Shown: positions 1-8,804, counted from the stretch's first letter. The stretch is DNA of 35,713 nt from Solirubrobacteraceae bacterium (GCA_030447785.1 JAUJOF010000003.1:1-35713), one strand, 5' to 3'. Translations and numbers: made by a program. The notes: generated by a model from the letters alone, not told the origin.

Positions 1-190
1 CCGCGCCCGGGGTCACTCCCCCCCCGGGGGGGGCCCCGCCCCCCCCGGCGCCGGGGGGGGCCCCCCCCGCGGGGGGGGGGGGGGGGCGGGGGGCTGGGGG
101 GGGGGGGGCGGGGGCCGGGCGGGGCCCCCCCCGGGGGCCGCCCCGGGGGGGGGGGGCCCCCCCCCCCGGGGCGCCCCCCCCCCCGGCCCC
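1..190. other. G/C homopolymer tract, probable contig-end artefact
   Basis: Almost every base is G or C, arranged in alternating runs of up to about 20 identical bases. There is no recognisable protein or RNA signal, although the coding frame of the next gene should continue into it. The pattern looks like failed base calling or consensus collapse at a contig end. A genuine low-complexity coding stretch, such as a Pro/Gly-rich linker, cannot be excluded but the translation is not protein-like. Confidence 0.75.
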
Positions 191-640
191 CGCGACCGGG
201 GCCCGACCCCCGGCAGCCTCGAGGAGGGCGAGCAGGCCCGTATCACCCCCGAGGGCTTCGCCGTGGCCCCGAGCAACGCCCCCGAGGTGGTCAAGCGCAT
301 CATCGCCGCCGGCAACGAGATCGCCCACAAGCCCTACCGCTACGGCGGCGGCCACGGCGGGCGCTGGGAGGACTCGGGCTATGACTGCTCGGGCTCGGTC
401 TCCTACGCCCTCTACAAGGCGGGACTCATCGCCAGCTCCATGCCCTCGGGCGGCTACATGAGTTGGGGCGAGGCAGGCGAGGGCGAGTGGGTCACGATCT
501 ACGCGCACGAGGGGCACATGTACATGGTGGTCGCGGGCCTGCGCTTCGACACCAGCGGGCGCACCGAGCAGGGCACCCGCTGGCAGGAGGAGATGCGCGA
601 CCCCGCCGCCTACCAGGTGCGCCACCCGCCGGGGCTCTGA
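191..640 (+). CDS. NlpC/P60-like peptidoglycan hydrolase, 5' end missing
   Basis: The frame is open and protein-like from about position 191 to the TGA at 638-640; a GTG at 263 is available but good coding sequence lies upstream of it, so the true start is lost in the G/C tract. The translation has a pocket like that of NlpC/P60 cysteine peptidases: YRYGGGHGG, then YDCSGSVSYAL with the probable nucleophile Cys, then a His in HEGHMYMVVAG and a polar residue in FDTSG. Family members cut peptide bridges in the cell wall or act on related amide bonds outside the cell. Any signal peptide would be in the missing part. The stop lies 13 bases before the LOG gene, so the two may be co-transcribed. The family call is good; the substrate is unknown. 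Confidence 0.8.
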   Translation, partial: RDRGPTPGSLEEGEQARITPEGFAVAPSNAPEVVKRIIAAGNEIAHKPYRYGGGHGGRWEDSGYDCSGSVSYALYKAGLIASSMPSGGYMSWGEAGEGEWVTIYAHEGHMYMVVAGLRFDTSGRTEQGTRWQEEMRDPAAYQVRHPPGL

Positions 641-653
641 GGCTTCCCGCCCC

Positions 654-1343
654 GTGGCCGGCGAGCCCACTCCCGACGAGGAGATCCTCGCCTCCGACGT
701 CGTCGGGCGCATCAGCGACGAGCAGCGCGTCGAGCGCATGGCGCGCGAGCTGGCCCGCGGGTTCGCCGCGCTGGGCGGCCTGGGGCCTGCGGTCTCGGTG
801 TTCGGATCGGCGCGCACGCCGCCGGACAGCCCGCAGTACGCGAGGGCCCGGGAGGTCGGCCGGCGCTTGGGCGAGGCGGGCTTTGCGGTCATCACCGGCG
901 GGGGCCCGGGAGCCATGGCGGCGGCCAACGAGGGGGCGCAGGACGCGGGCGCGGCCTCGGTGGGCCTGACCATCGACCTGCCCCAGGAGCAGGGCGTCAA
1001 CCGCTGGGTCGACCTCGAGGTGCCCTTCCACTACTTCTTCTGTCGCAAGGTCATGTTCGTGCGCTACGCCGGCGCCTTCGTGGTGCTCCCCGGCGGGTAT
1101 GGCACCTTCGACGAGCTGTTCGAGGCCGTGACCCTCATACAGACGCGCAAGGTCCACCACTTCCCGCTCATCCTGGTGGGCGGCGACTACTGGAGCGGGC
1201 TCATGACGTGGCTGGGCGAGCGGGTCGCCGCCGAGGGCAAGATCGCCGCCGCCGACGTCCAGCTCGTGCACCTGACCGACGACCTCGACGAGGTGGTCGC
1301 CCGCGTGGCTGACGCGGCCGATGCCCAGGGCATGCGCTCTTGA
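654..1343 (+). CDS. LOG family protein (TIGR00730-type Rossmann fold)
   Basis: A 229-aa protein starting at GTG 654. It carries the two signature motifs of the LOG (lysine decarboxylase-like, LONELY GUY) family: GGGPGAMAAAN at residues 82-92 and PGGYGTFDE at 146-154, which bind the nucleotide phosphate and hold the catalytic Arg/Glu region. Characterised members are phosphoribohydrolases that release free bases from cytokinin nucleotides or other nucleoside monophosphates; many bacterial members have no known physiological substrate. An N-terminal extension of about 40 residues precedes the fold, as in the longer actinobacterial members. It sits between a cell-wall hydrolase and an acyl-CoA ligase, which does not clarify its role. 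Cytosolic, no membrane segment. Confidence 0.9.
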   Translation: MAGEPTPDEEILASDVVGRISDEQRVERMARELARGFAALGGLGPAVSVFGSARTPPDSPQYARAREVGRRLGEAGFAVITGGGPGAMAAANEGAQDAGAASVGLTIDLPQEQGVNRWVDLEVPFHYFFCRKVMFVRYAGAFVVLPGGYGTFDELFEAVTLIQTRKVHHFPLILVGGDYWSGLMTWLGERVAAEGKIAAADVQLVHLTDDLDEVVARVADAADAQGMRS

Positions 1344-1380
1344 AGGGGCCCGGCTGCCCGCCTGCCGGAGCGGGTAGGGC

Positions 1381-2889
1381 GTGCGCATGAGCCTTGCACG
1401 CCTTCTCACCGACGCCGCCGCCCAGCACGGCGAGCGCACCGCCGTCAAGCTCGACGACATCGAGCTGAACTACCAGACCCTCGACGAGGGCTCGGCCCGT
1501 GTGGCCGGCCTGCTGGCCGCCAAGGGCGTCCAGGCGGACGATCGTGTCGGGATCATGTTGCCCAACGTCCCCTACTTCCCGGTCGTCTACTACGGCGTCC
1601 TGCGCGCGGGCGGCGTGGTGGTGCCCATGAACCCGCTGCTCAAGGGCCGAGAGGTGGCCTTCCATCTGCAGGACTCCGGCACGAATGTCATCTTCGTGTG
1701 GGGCGACATGGCCGAAGAGGCCGAGCAGGGCGGCCAGGAGGCCGGCGCCGAGGTGATCAGCATCGCCCCCGGCGAGTTCGAGAAGCTGCTGGGCGAGCAG
1801 GAGCCGCGCCGCGAGGTCGTCGACCGCGCCGACGAGGACACCGCGGTGATCCTCTACACCTCGGGCACCACCGGGACGCCCAAGGGCGCCGAGCTCACCC
1901 ACGCCAACCTCAAGCGCAACGTCGAGGTCTCCACCGGCCTGTTCGACATGTCTTGTGAGGACGTGGTCTTCGGCGGCCTGCCCTTCTTCCATTCCTTCGG
2001 GCAGACCTGCGCGCTGAACGCCACGATCGCCGGGGGCGGGACCATCACGCTGCTGCCCCGCTTCGAGCCCGGCAAGGCCTTCGAGATCATCCAGCGCGAC
2101 AAGGTGACGATCCTCGAGGGCGTGCCCACGATGTACTCCGCGCTGCTCAACCATCCCGACGGCGACCAGTGCGACACATCGTCGCTGCGCGTGTGCGTGT
2201 CCGGCGGTTCCGCGCTGCCCGGCGAGGTCCTGCGTGGCTTCGAGGACAAGTTCGGTGCGGCCATCCTGGAGGGCTACGGGCTCAGCGAGACCTCGCCGGT
2301 GGCCTCCTTCAACCATCCCGACCGCGAGCGCAAGGTGGGCTCCATAGGCACACCGATCGAGGGCGTGGAGATGAAGCTGGTCGACGACGACGGCAAGGAC
2401 GTGCCCCAGGGCGAGGTTGGCGAGATCGTCATCAAAGGCCACAACGTCATGCGCGGCTACTGGGGGCGCGAGGACGCCACCGCCGAGGTCCTGCAGGACG
2501 GTTGGTTTCACACCGGCGACATGGGCCAGATCGACGAGGACGGCTACTTCTTCATCGTCGACCGCAAGAAGGACCTGATCATCCGCGGCGGCTACAACGT
2601 CTACCCGCGCGAGATCGAGGAGGTCTTCTACACCCACCCGGCCGTGGCCGAGGCCGCGGTGGTCGGCGTGCCCCACGACGAGCTGGGCGAGGAGATCGGC
2701 GCTGCCGTCGCCCTCAAGGAGGGCGAGTCGGTGGACGAGGACACGTTGCGCGACTTCATCAAGGAGGAGGTCGCCGCCTACAAGTACCCGCGCCAGATCT
2801 GGTTCGTCGACGAGCTGCCCAAAGGCCCGACGGGCAAGATCCTCAAGCGCGAGATCGACGTGCCCAACCGCGCCAAGAGCGGCAGCTGA
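1381..2889 (+). CDS. Acyl-CoA ligase, AMP-binding family
   Basis: A 502-aa member of the ANL superfamily. The P-loop-like motif YTSGTTGTPKG lies near residues 158-168, GYGLSETSP near 299, the hinge region FIVDRKKDLIIRGGYNVYP near 391-409, and the terminal catalytic Lys is in GPTGKILKREI near the C-terminus. The enzyme should activate a carboxylic acid to an acyl-adenylate and transfer it to CoA. The overall pattern is that of long- or medium-chain fatty-acyl-CoA ligases, but chain length and substrate cannot be read from the sequence. Starts at GTG 1381 and ATG 1387 are both possible. It ends 6 bases before the convergent regulator gene. No beta-oxidation partner is adjacent; a second ligase with a thiolase lies at 15959-18928. 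Confidence 0.93.
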   Translation: MRMSLARLLTDAAAQHGERTAVKLDDIELNYQTLDEGSARVAGLLAAKGVQADDRVGIMLPNVPYFPVVYYGVLRAGGVVVPMNPLLKGREVAFHLQDSGTNVIFVWGDMAEEAEQGGQEAGAEVISIAPGEFEKLLGEQEPRREVVDRADEDTAVILYTSGTTGTPKGAELTHANLKRNVEVSTGLFDMSCEDVVFGGLPFFHSFGQTCALNATIAGGGTITLLPRFEPGKAFEIIQRDKVTILEGVPTMYSALLNHPDGDQCDTSSLRVCVSGGSALPGEVLRGFEDKFGAAILEGYGLSETSPVASFNHPDRERKVGSIGTPIEGVEMKLVDDDGKDVPQGEVGEIVIKGHNVMRGYWGREDATAEVLQDGWFHTGDMGQIDEDGYFFIVDRKKDLIIRGGYNVYPREIEEVFYTHPAVAEAAVVGVPHDELGEEIGAAVALKEGESVDEDTLRDFIKEEVAAYKYPRQIWFVDELPKGPTGKILKREIDVPNRAKSGS

Positions 2890-2895
2890 GTTCTC

Positions 2896-3942
2896 CTAGT
2901 CGCCGGCCGGCGGGTGGCCGGCGTCGGGGCCCCCGAGAAGTCGCACCGCCTGCATGCGGTTGTGCACGCCCAGCGTCCGGTAGGCAGTGCGCAGGTGGAA
3001 CTTGACGGTGTTGGCCGAGATGAACAGCCGAGCGGCGATCTGTTCGTTTGAGTACCCGCTGGCCACCAGGGCGAGGATCTCGCGCTGGCGCGCGCTGAGC
3101 TCGTCAGGCGGGCGCTTGGCCTGGCGGCGCTCGGGCAGGGTCCTCCAGCCACCGGGGAGGACCACCTGACCGGCGAGCACCTGGTGCAGCGCGCCGACCA
3201 GCTGCTGGGCGGAGCTGGTGGTCGCCAAGATCCCGTCGACGTGCCCGTCGAGCACCGCCTGAAGATGCAGGTCGGTGGCGTCGGCGATGAGCATGACCTT
3301 GGCCGGCCCGGCCAGCGCGTGCAGCTGCCCGACGGCCGGCCGGCGCGGATCGGCCGGTCCGGTGGCGTCCACGATCACCAGGTCGGCCTCGCGTTGCCTG
3401 CGTGCGGCCAGCAGGCCCTCGGCGACCGTGAAGCTGCCCAGCACGTCGAACGCTTCGACCGCCTCCAGCGTCGCGGCCAGGGCCTCCACGATGAGCAGGT
3501 TCGCGCCCAGCAGCGCCACCCCGGGCCGCGCGCCGGGCGACGCGGACAGACCGCTCGCGCGCGCCGCTCGGCGCTCCGCGGCCCCACGGACGACGCGCGC
3601 GAGCGCCGCCGGCGCGAGATGGCCCTTGACCAGCCACGCCTCGGCGCCCGCCCCGAGCGCCTCGAGGGCCATTCCCTCATCGGCCAGGTCGGCCAGCACC
3701 ACCACGGCGGCCCCGCGCGCCAGGCTGCGCACCTGCTCGACCGCCGCCGCCCCGCAGCCGTCGGGCAGGCGCAGGTCGAGCAGCACCACGTCGAAGGAGC
3801 CGGCGCGCAGCGCGGCGCACGCCGCCGCGAGGTCGGGGACGCGGCGTGTCTCGATGGGCCCGGCGGCCTGCGCGAGCAGGTCCCGGAGGCTCCGGGCGTC
3901 GAGCCGGTTGTCCTCGACGACCAGGGCGAGCGCGACCGTCAT
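2896..3942 (-). CDS. LuxR/NarL-type regulator with two receiver domains
   Basis: A 348-aa protein with the start supported by GGGGAG five bases upstream of ATG 3942. Residues 1-115 form a CheY-like receiver with the acidic pair E10/D11, phospho-acceptor D56 in VVLLDLRLPD and K106. Residues about 140-245 form a second receiver-like domain: it keeps an Asp in LVIVDATGP but lacks the acidic pair (LLGANLL) and the conserved Lys (GILATTSS), so it is a pseudo-receiver. A LuxR/GerE helix-turn-helix (ELSARQREILALVASGYS to NRMQAVRLL) occupies about 278-335. It probably binds DNA after phosphorylation of the first receiver, with the second serving dimerisation or input. No histidine kinase is nearby. 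It is divergent from the secreted protease at 4181. Confidence 0.9.
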   Translation of the reverse strand: MTVALALVVEDNRLDARSLRDLLAQAAGPIETRRVPDLAAACAALRAGSFDVVLLDLRLPDGCGAAAVEQVRSLARGAAVVVLADLADEGMALEALGAGAEAWLVKGHLAPAALARVVRGAAERRAARASGLSASPGARPGVALLGANLLIVEALAATLEAVEAFDVLGSFTVAEGLLAARRQREADLVIVDATGPADPRRPAVGQLHALAGPAKVMLIADATDLHLQAVLDGHVDGILATTSSAQQLVGALHQVLAGQVVLPGGWRTLPERRQAKRPPDELSARQREILALVASGYSNEQIAARLFISANTVKFHLRTAYRTLGVHNRMQAVRLLGGPDAGHPPAGD

Positions 3943-4180
3943 GTGCTCCCCTGGGGACGGAGGACTCGGAACCCGTCGACGACGGCGTCAGGCATCGGGC
4001 GGTTCCTACCGCGTTCGCCGGGGCGGAATGGGACTTCCCGGCGCGGCGCACTGTATCCAAACACGGAGGAGGGAGGAGTCACCCGCCGATCGACAGGGCT
4101 CGCCCACCGGAGGCTCAGGCTCAGGTCGAGACGAGGTCCGGGAGACCTGGACGGACATCCGAGGCGTGGGCGGCGGGCTC
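3943..4180. promoter_or_regulatory. Divergent intergenic region between regulator and protease
   Basis: This 238-bp stretch separates two outward-facing genes and should hold both promoters. A short palindrome, TCCCCTGGGGA, lies just upstream of the regulator start and overlaps its ribosome binding site, so it could form a small hairpin. A GGAGGAGGGAGGAG purine run at about 4063-4076 resembles a ribosome binding site but is more than 100 bases before the protease start used here. No confident -35/-10 pair was found. Confidence 0.4.
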
Positions 4181-6553
4181 ATGCCCGAACCGCGGAACGT
4201 CGATCCCTCGGGCATGGGCCTTCCCGCCGGCATCGCCACCCGCTGCCTCCCCCTGCTGCTGCTGGGACTGGTCCTGCCCTCCGCGGCGGGTGCCGCGCGA
4301 CCCGACGAGCGCATTCCCGACCGATACATCGTCGTCTACGAGCGCTCCGTGGAGGACGTCCGCGCGGCGACCCAGCGGCGCGAGAGCGCGCAGGGCTTTC
4401 GCGCGCGGCACCGCTACTCGCGGGTGCTCAAGGGATTCTCGGCCCGCCTGAGTGACCGCCAGGTCGACCGCCTGCAAGCCGACCCCGCCGTGGCCGCCGT
4501 GGTTCCCGATCGGGTCGTCCGCGCGGCCGGCGACGTGCCGCTTCGCTCGGGCGAGAGCCCGCCCACCGGCGTGCGGCGCATCGGCGCCGCGAGCGCGGCC
4601 ACCGCACGCGAGACGAGCGCGGCGAGCGTCGCCGTGCTCGACACGGGCATCGACCTCGACCACCCCGACCTGCGGGTGGCCGACGGGACCAACTGCGTGA
4701 CCCCCGGCGGCTCGCCGGACGACGACCACGGTCACGGCACCCACGTCGCGGGCACGATCGGCGCCGAGAACGATGGCTCCGGTGTGGTCGGGGTGGCACC
4801 CGGTACCCCGCTGGCGGCCGTCAAGGTCCTGGGCGCCGACGGCTCGGGCAGCGACTCGAGCATCGTCTGCGGGCTCGAGTGGGCGTTGGCCAACGGCGTC
4901 GACGTGGTGAACATGAGCCTGGGCGGCACGGGAGGGCCCGTGCGGGCGTGCACGCAGACCGTCGATCCGATGCACCAGGCGGTCTGCCGCGCGGTGGGCG
5001 GGGGCGTCACCGTCGTGGCCGCCGCGGGCAACGACGGCTGGGACTTCGACCTCGCCGAGCAGCCCGACGTCCCGGCGGCCTATCCCCAGGTGCTGACCGT
5101 CACGTCGGTCTCCGACTCCGACGGGCGGGCCGGCGCCTCCGGAGGGCCCTCGCCGTGCGACTCGGCGGAGGCCGACGACCACGCGGCCGGCTACTCGAAC
5201 TTCGCGCTGACGACCGCCGGGGCGGCCCACACCATCGCTGGGCCCGGGACGTGCATCCGCTCGACCGTGCCCGGCGGCGGCTACGGCCGCATGTCGGGGA
5301 CGAGCATGGCCACCCCGCACGTCGCCGGCCTGGTGGCCCTGTGCCTGGAGGAGGGCGGCCGGCCCGGACCATGTGCAGGGCTCACCCCGGCCGAGATCCT
5401 CCAGCGCATGCGCGTCGAAGCCGCCGCGCGAGCCGCAGCCGACGTGGGGTATGGCTTCACCGGCGACCCGGAGCACGTGCTCTCCGGTCGCTTCTACGGC
5501 CACCTGGCCTGGGTGGCCCCTCACGATCTCACTCCGCCGACGGTGACGCTCCGCGACCCGGCGCACGGCAGCGTGCTCAGCTCCTCCACCCCGACCGTCT
5601 CGGGCGGGGCGGGCACCCAGCCGGGCGACTCGACGACCGTCACCGTCGAGCTCTTCACCGGGACGACGCCGGGGGGCAGCCCGGCGAGGACCCTCACGGC
5701 CATCCGCTCGGGTGACGCCTGGTCGACGGTCGTCGGGCCACAGCTGCCCGACGGCACCTACACCGCGCGGGCGGTGCAGGGCGACGCCGCCGGCAACGTG
5801 GGGCGCAGTGCCGCGCAGACCTTCACCGTGCGGGCTTTCGCTCCGGACCCCACCGCGGCCCCCGCTCCGGACCCCACCGCCGTCCCCGCTCCGGCCGCCG
5901 CCTCTCCCTCGACCACCACGAGCGGGGGGGCGGCCACCGAGGTCCTGCACCCGGCCAAGCTCGAGGTCGTCCGCTCGGGCGTGCTGCGCGATCGCGGCGC
6001 CCTCGACGTGCTGGCTCCCATCACCACCCGGGCGTCGGGCACGGTGGACGTCGACTTCCACGCGGCGGGTCGCCACACGCGCTTCGCCGCACGGATCGAT
6101 CCGCGTGAGGGCCGCGTGCGGTTCCAGAGGAAGCTGCCCCGTGAGCAGGCCGCTTCGGCCACGGGCATCCTCACCCTGACCTACCCGGGCAACGACCGCA
6201 CCCGTGGTCAGGAGGTGCGCCTGCGCGCAGCCTCCGGCCGCGCGGGCCTCGACCTGGACCGCCCGACGCTGCGCGACGGACGCCTACGGGCCCGCGGCAC
6301 GATCTCTCGTCGCGCGCGCGGCGTGGTGCGCGTACAGCTCAGCTGGTCCACGAGCGGCCAGGACCGTTCCGTCGAGGTGAACGCCCGCATCCGCGACGGG
6401 CGCTGGACCTTCGACCAGACCCTGCCCACCGGCGTTGCGCAGGACATCGCGCGCCGCGACGGAACCGTGCACTCCTACACGCTCTTCACCGGCTACCGCC
6501 CCGCGGGCATGCGCGGCGAGATGCGAGCCTACGAGGTGCTGGGCGCTCCCTGA
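4181..6553 (+). CDS. Secreted subtilisin-like serine protease (S8) with Ig-like and novel C-terminal domains
   Basis: A 790-aa preproprotease from ATG 4181; ATG 4214 (779 aa) is an equally good start because it begins directly at the signal peptide (hydrophobic core LPLLLLGLVLPSAAGA). Next come an I9-type inhibitor propeptide (RYIVVYE to about residue 115) and the S8 domain with D154 (VAVLDTGID), H185 (HGHGTHVAG) and S375 (SGTSMATPHVAG). After about residue 450 there is an Ig-like domain (LTPPTVTLRDP to QTFTV), a Pro/Asp/Ala linker of 8-residue repeats, and about 210 residues matching nothing I know, rich in Arg, Asp and beta-type patterns. It should mature by autoprocessing and act outside the cell. 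The open frame runs far upstream to 3275, but that part reads like a shadow frame. An SSI-like inhibitor is encoded at 12669-13139. Confidence 0.93.
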   Translation: MPEPRNVDPSGMGLPAGIATRCLPLLLLGLVLPSAAGAARPDERIPDRYIVVYERSVEDVRAATQRRESAQGFRARHRYSRVLKGFSARLSDRQVDRLQADPAVAAVVPDRVVRAAGDVPLRSGESPPTGVRRIGAASAATARETSAASVAVLDTGIDLDHPDLRVADGTNCVTPGGSPDDDHGHGTHVAGTIGAENDGSGVVGVAPGTPLAAVKVLGADGSGSDSSIVCGLEWALANGVDVVNMSLGGTGGPVRACTQTVDPMHQAVCRAVGGGVTVVAAAGNDGWDFDLAEQPDVPAAYPQVLTVTSVSDSDGRAGASGGPSPCDSAEADDHAAGYSNFALTTAGAAHTIAGPGTCIRSTVPGGGYGRMSGTSMATPHVAGLVALCLEEGGRPGPCAGLTPAEILQRMRVEAAARAAADVGYGFTGDPEHVLSGRFYGHLAWVAPHDLTPPTVTLRDPAHGSVLSSSTPTVSGGAGTQPGDSTTVTVELFTGTTPGGSPARTLTAIRSGDAWSTVVGPQLPDGTYTARAVQGDAAGNVGRSAAQTFTVRAFAPDPTAAPAPDPTAVPAPAAASPSTTTSGGAATEVLHPAKLEVVRSGVLRDRGALDVLAPITTRASGTVDVDFHAAGRHTRFAARIDPREGRVRFQRKLPREQAASATGILTLTYPGNDRTRGQEVRLRAASGRAGLDLDRPTLRDGRLRARGTISRRARGVVRVQLSWSTSGQDRSVEVNARIRDGRWTFDQTLPTGVAQDIARRDGTVHSYTLFTGYRPAGMRGEMRAYEVLGAP
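5840..5899 (+). repeat. 24-bp tandem repeat coding a Pro-rich linker
   Basis: Two 24-bp units (5840-5863, 5864-5887), differing at a few bases, and a partial third unit begin with GCTCCGG. They encode APDPTAAP and APDPTAVP followed by APAAA, a flexible interdomain linker in the S8 protease. Such repeats often vary in copy number. Confidence 0.85.
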
Positions 6554-6574
6554 ACGATCGCGTGCGGGCGCTGC

Positions 6575-8041
6575 TCAGGCCGGTTCGGGCACGCTGCGCT
6601 CCAGCGGCAGCAGCTCGGCCAGGCGCAGGTTCTCCTCGGGATCGAGCACCGAATGCTGCGCGCAGGCCGGCACCAGGCGATCGTCGTCGGGGTGGGCCAT
6701 GGCGTACGAGCAGGCCTGCAGGCGTTCCTGGGTCGCGCGGATGCGCGGGTCGTCGCTCATGATGCCCTGGCCCAGCAGCTCCCAGGCGGGGCGCACGTCT
6801 CGCGCGTCCATGAACGAGTGCATGACGTAGGTCAGCGCCTTCGGCGGATGGGCGCGCAGGTGGCCGACACCGCCGGCGCGCCCGGCCAGGCGCCCCATCC
6901 ACGCCACGCCGTGGGCGAGGATCTGCGGGCGGCGGGCGACCGCCCGCGCCGTCCGCGCGGCGAGTACCCCCTTGGGCACGGCGAAATCCATGCCGCCGAA
7001 GGCCGCGACGAAGTCGTCGAGCACCCGTCGGTCGCGCTCGTCGTCCTCGCGGATGAGCGGTACGTAGCGATCGGCGGAGTAGAAGCCATAGGCGGTGCGA
7101 TTGCAGCGCTCGTCGCCGATCTGCACGGTGCGAAAGTGCAGCCGGTCGCCGGCGCCCTCCTCGATGCGCTGCCACACCTCGTCGGTGGAGAAAGCGCGGT
7201 ACTCGTCCTTCCAGCGGTTGCGGTTGCCCACGAAGGCGGCGGGTTGGAAGGACAGCATGCTGAAGCCCATGTGCCGGCACGCGCGTACCACCTGGGCGAC
7301 CTCGTCGATGTTGCTGGGAGTGACGGTCATGTTGTGGGCCAGGAAGTGCTTGATGCCGTGCTCGCGCTCCAGGCGCTGGAACATCTGGCAGAAGCGCTCG
7401 CGGTAGGGGTTCAGCTCGGCCTCGGACCTGGCGCGCTTGATGCCGCGGCGGCCGAACATCATCGAATCGAAGTGCCCGGCGAAGCTCAGGAAGTCGAAGC
7501 GTCGCTCGCCCGTCCGGGGGTCGAGCGCGAGCGCCTCGAGGTACTCGTAGTCGAAGTCGCCGTGGCTCATGGACATCGGCTTGCGCCCGTGGCGGTGCAT
7601 GGCCCGCAGGGCGGCGGCATGGTCGTCGGGCTCCAGCAGCGTGACCTCGCCGCCGATGAGCTGCGCGTTGGCACCCGGCCCGCGCTGATCACGCAGGTAG
7701 GCCATCTGGCGGTCGACCTCATGTTCGGTGTGCGCGCCGTCGACCCGCACGCGGTTGGCCTCCTTGGCGTGGTAGCAGGGGGTGCAGGCCAGGTTGCAGC
7801 GGGGAAAGACGCCGTGGGTCCCCTCGCAGCCGGCCGTGCGCCGACCGAGCATCTGCGCGCGGGTCTTGACGTGGGCGGGGAGCTCCTCCCAGCGGCGCTG
7901 GAGCGCCGCGGTGAGGTCGGGATGCTCGGGCCGGGTGGCCACCTCGAGGTCGCGCAGGCGGTCGATCAGGCCCCTCACCACGGCGTGCACGCCAACGAGT
8001 TCGCGCCCGGCGCGCCCCCGGATCAGGCGAGAGGGCCACAT
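6575..8041 (-). CDS. Radical SAM protein, uncharacterised family
   Basis: A 488-aa protein from ATG 8041; GTG 8062 would add seven residues and overlap the preceding gene. The motif C82-x3-C86-x2-C89 (CNLACTPCYH) should bind a [4Fe-4S] cluster and SAM, and GGEV at 130-133 is the glycine-rich SAM-contact motif, so the core radical SAM machinery looks intact. About 75 residues precede the core, and about 200 follow it, including AHNMTVTPSN, SMLSFQPAAFVGN and a Cys/His-rich C-terminus (LQACSYAMAH, VPACAQHS); no regular SPASM or B12-binding domain is visible. It is the last gene of a three-gene minus-strand unit, 7 bases after the glycosyltransferase stop, and converges on the protease gene. The chemistry is likely radical-based modification of an unknown substrate. 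Confidence 0.85.
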   Translation of the reverse strand: MWPSRLIRGRAGRELVGVHAVVRGLIDRLRDLEVATRPEHPDLTAALQRRWEELPAHVKTRAQMLGRRTAGCEGTHGVFPRCNLACTPCYHAKEANRVRVDGAHTEHEVDRQMAYLRDQRGPGANAQLIGGEVTLLEPDDHAAALRAMHRHGRKPMSMSHGDFDYEYLEALALDPRTGERRFDFLSFAGHFDSMMFGRRGIKRARSEAELNPYRERFCQMFQRLEREHGIKHFLAHNMTVTPSNIDEVAQVVRACRHMGFSMLSFQPAAFVGNRNRWKDEYRAFSTDEVWQRIEEGAGDRLHFRTVQIGDERCNRTAYGFYSADRYVPLIREDDERDRRVLDDFVAAFGGMDFAVPKGVLAARTARAVARRPQILAHGVAWMGRLAGRAGGVGHLRAHPPKALTYVMHSFMDARDVRPAWELLGQGIMSDDPRIRATQERLQACSYAMAHPDDDRLVPACAQHSVLDPEENLRLAELLPLERSVPEPA

Positions 8042-8048
8042 GGTGGCT

Positions 8049-8765
8049 TCAGCGCACGACACGGTAGAGGTTTGCCAGGCGCTCGGCGGGCACGCCGACC
8101 ATGTACAGCCAGCGGATGACCCACCACGACACCAGCGTGCGGGCGATCCCCATGGCCCGCCAGCGCCGATCGGAGGTGGTAGCGGGGCCGGGTAGGCAGC
8201 GCGTGGGACCCAGCGCCTCGAGGCGGCGCACCAGGTCGTAGTCGTCCATGATGGGCAGCTCGCGAAAGCCGCCCAGGTCCTCCCACGCCGCGCGGGTCAG
8301 CCACACCGACGAGTCGCCGTAGTAGAGGCCGTACCTGCGCTGGAAGGCGTACACCCGTCCGAGCATCCGTGCGAAGGCGTCCGCGCCGTCGAAGCGCAGC
8401 GCGAAGTTGCCGCCCGCCGCCCCCTCGCGCGCCGCCTGGGCCAGCGAGGCGTAGGCGTCCACCGGCAGACGGCTGTCGGCGTGGAGGAAGAGGAGGACAT
8501 CCCCGCGGGCAGCCCACCCTGCCGCGTTGCACTGCGCCGCGCGCCCGCCTGCGGCGCGCAGAACCCGTGCCCCGACCGGGTGGGCGCGGGCGATGGCCAC
8601 CGACGCGTCGCGCGACCCGCCGTCGGCCACGACGACCTCGAAGCGTCCGGGCAGGGCGGCGAGGTGATCCAGGGTCTGCCCGAGCTCGCGCTCCTCGTGG
8701 AGGATGGGGACGAGGACGGAGACGAGCGGTGAGCCTGCGCTCACGCCAGTTCGATGGCCCACCAT
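8049..8765 (-). CDS. Family 2 glycosyltransferase, TIGR04283-type (rSAM-associated)
   Basis: A 238-aa GT-A fold protein; ATG 8765 is used, and GTG 8744 would shorten it by seven residues to just before the first beta strand (LVSVLVPILHEE). DGGSRD at 48-53 and the metal-binding region HADSRLP at 95-101 are typical, as is MDDYDLVRRL near residue 192. Together with RAAQCNAAGW these resemble the family called rSAM/selenodomain-associated transferase 2 (TIGR04283), later also named for arsenosugar synthesis. It presumably transfers a sugar from an NDP-sugar. No ArsM or ArsS homologue is present, so an arsenosugar role is not supported. A hydrophobic segment near the C-terminus (WWVIRWLYMVGV) may attach it to the membrane. 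It lies between two radical SAM genes. Confidence 0.88.
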   Translation of the reverse strand: MVGHRTGVSAGSPLVSVLVPILHEERELGQTLDHLAALPGRFEVVVADGGSRDASVAIARAHPVGARVLRAAGGRAAQCNAAGWAARGDVLLFLHADSRLPVDAYASLAQAAREGAAGGNFALRFDGADAFARMLGRVYAFQRRYGLYYGDSSVWLTRAAWEDLGGFRELPIMDDYDLVRRLEALGPTRCLPGPATTSDRRWRAMGIARTLVSWWVIRWLYMVGVPAERLANLYRVVR

Positions 8766-8804
8766 CGTCGAGCTTCGCCTCGTGCCGTGGTCGGGCGACG
8801 GCCC

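Noticed and set aside
3275..4180. Long upstream extension of the S8 protease frame over the regulator gene
   Set aside because: It is antisense to a well-supported LuxR regulator, its translation is low-complexity Arg/Ala/Ser, and a proper signal peptide begins at 4181 or 4214.
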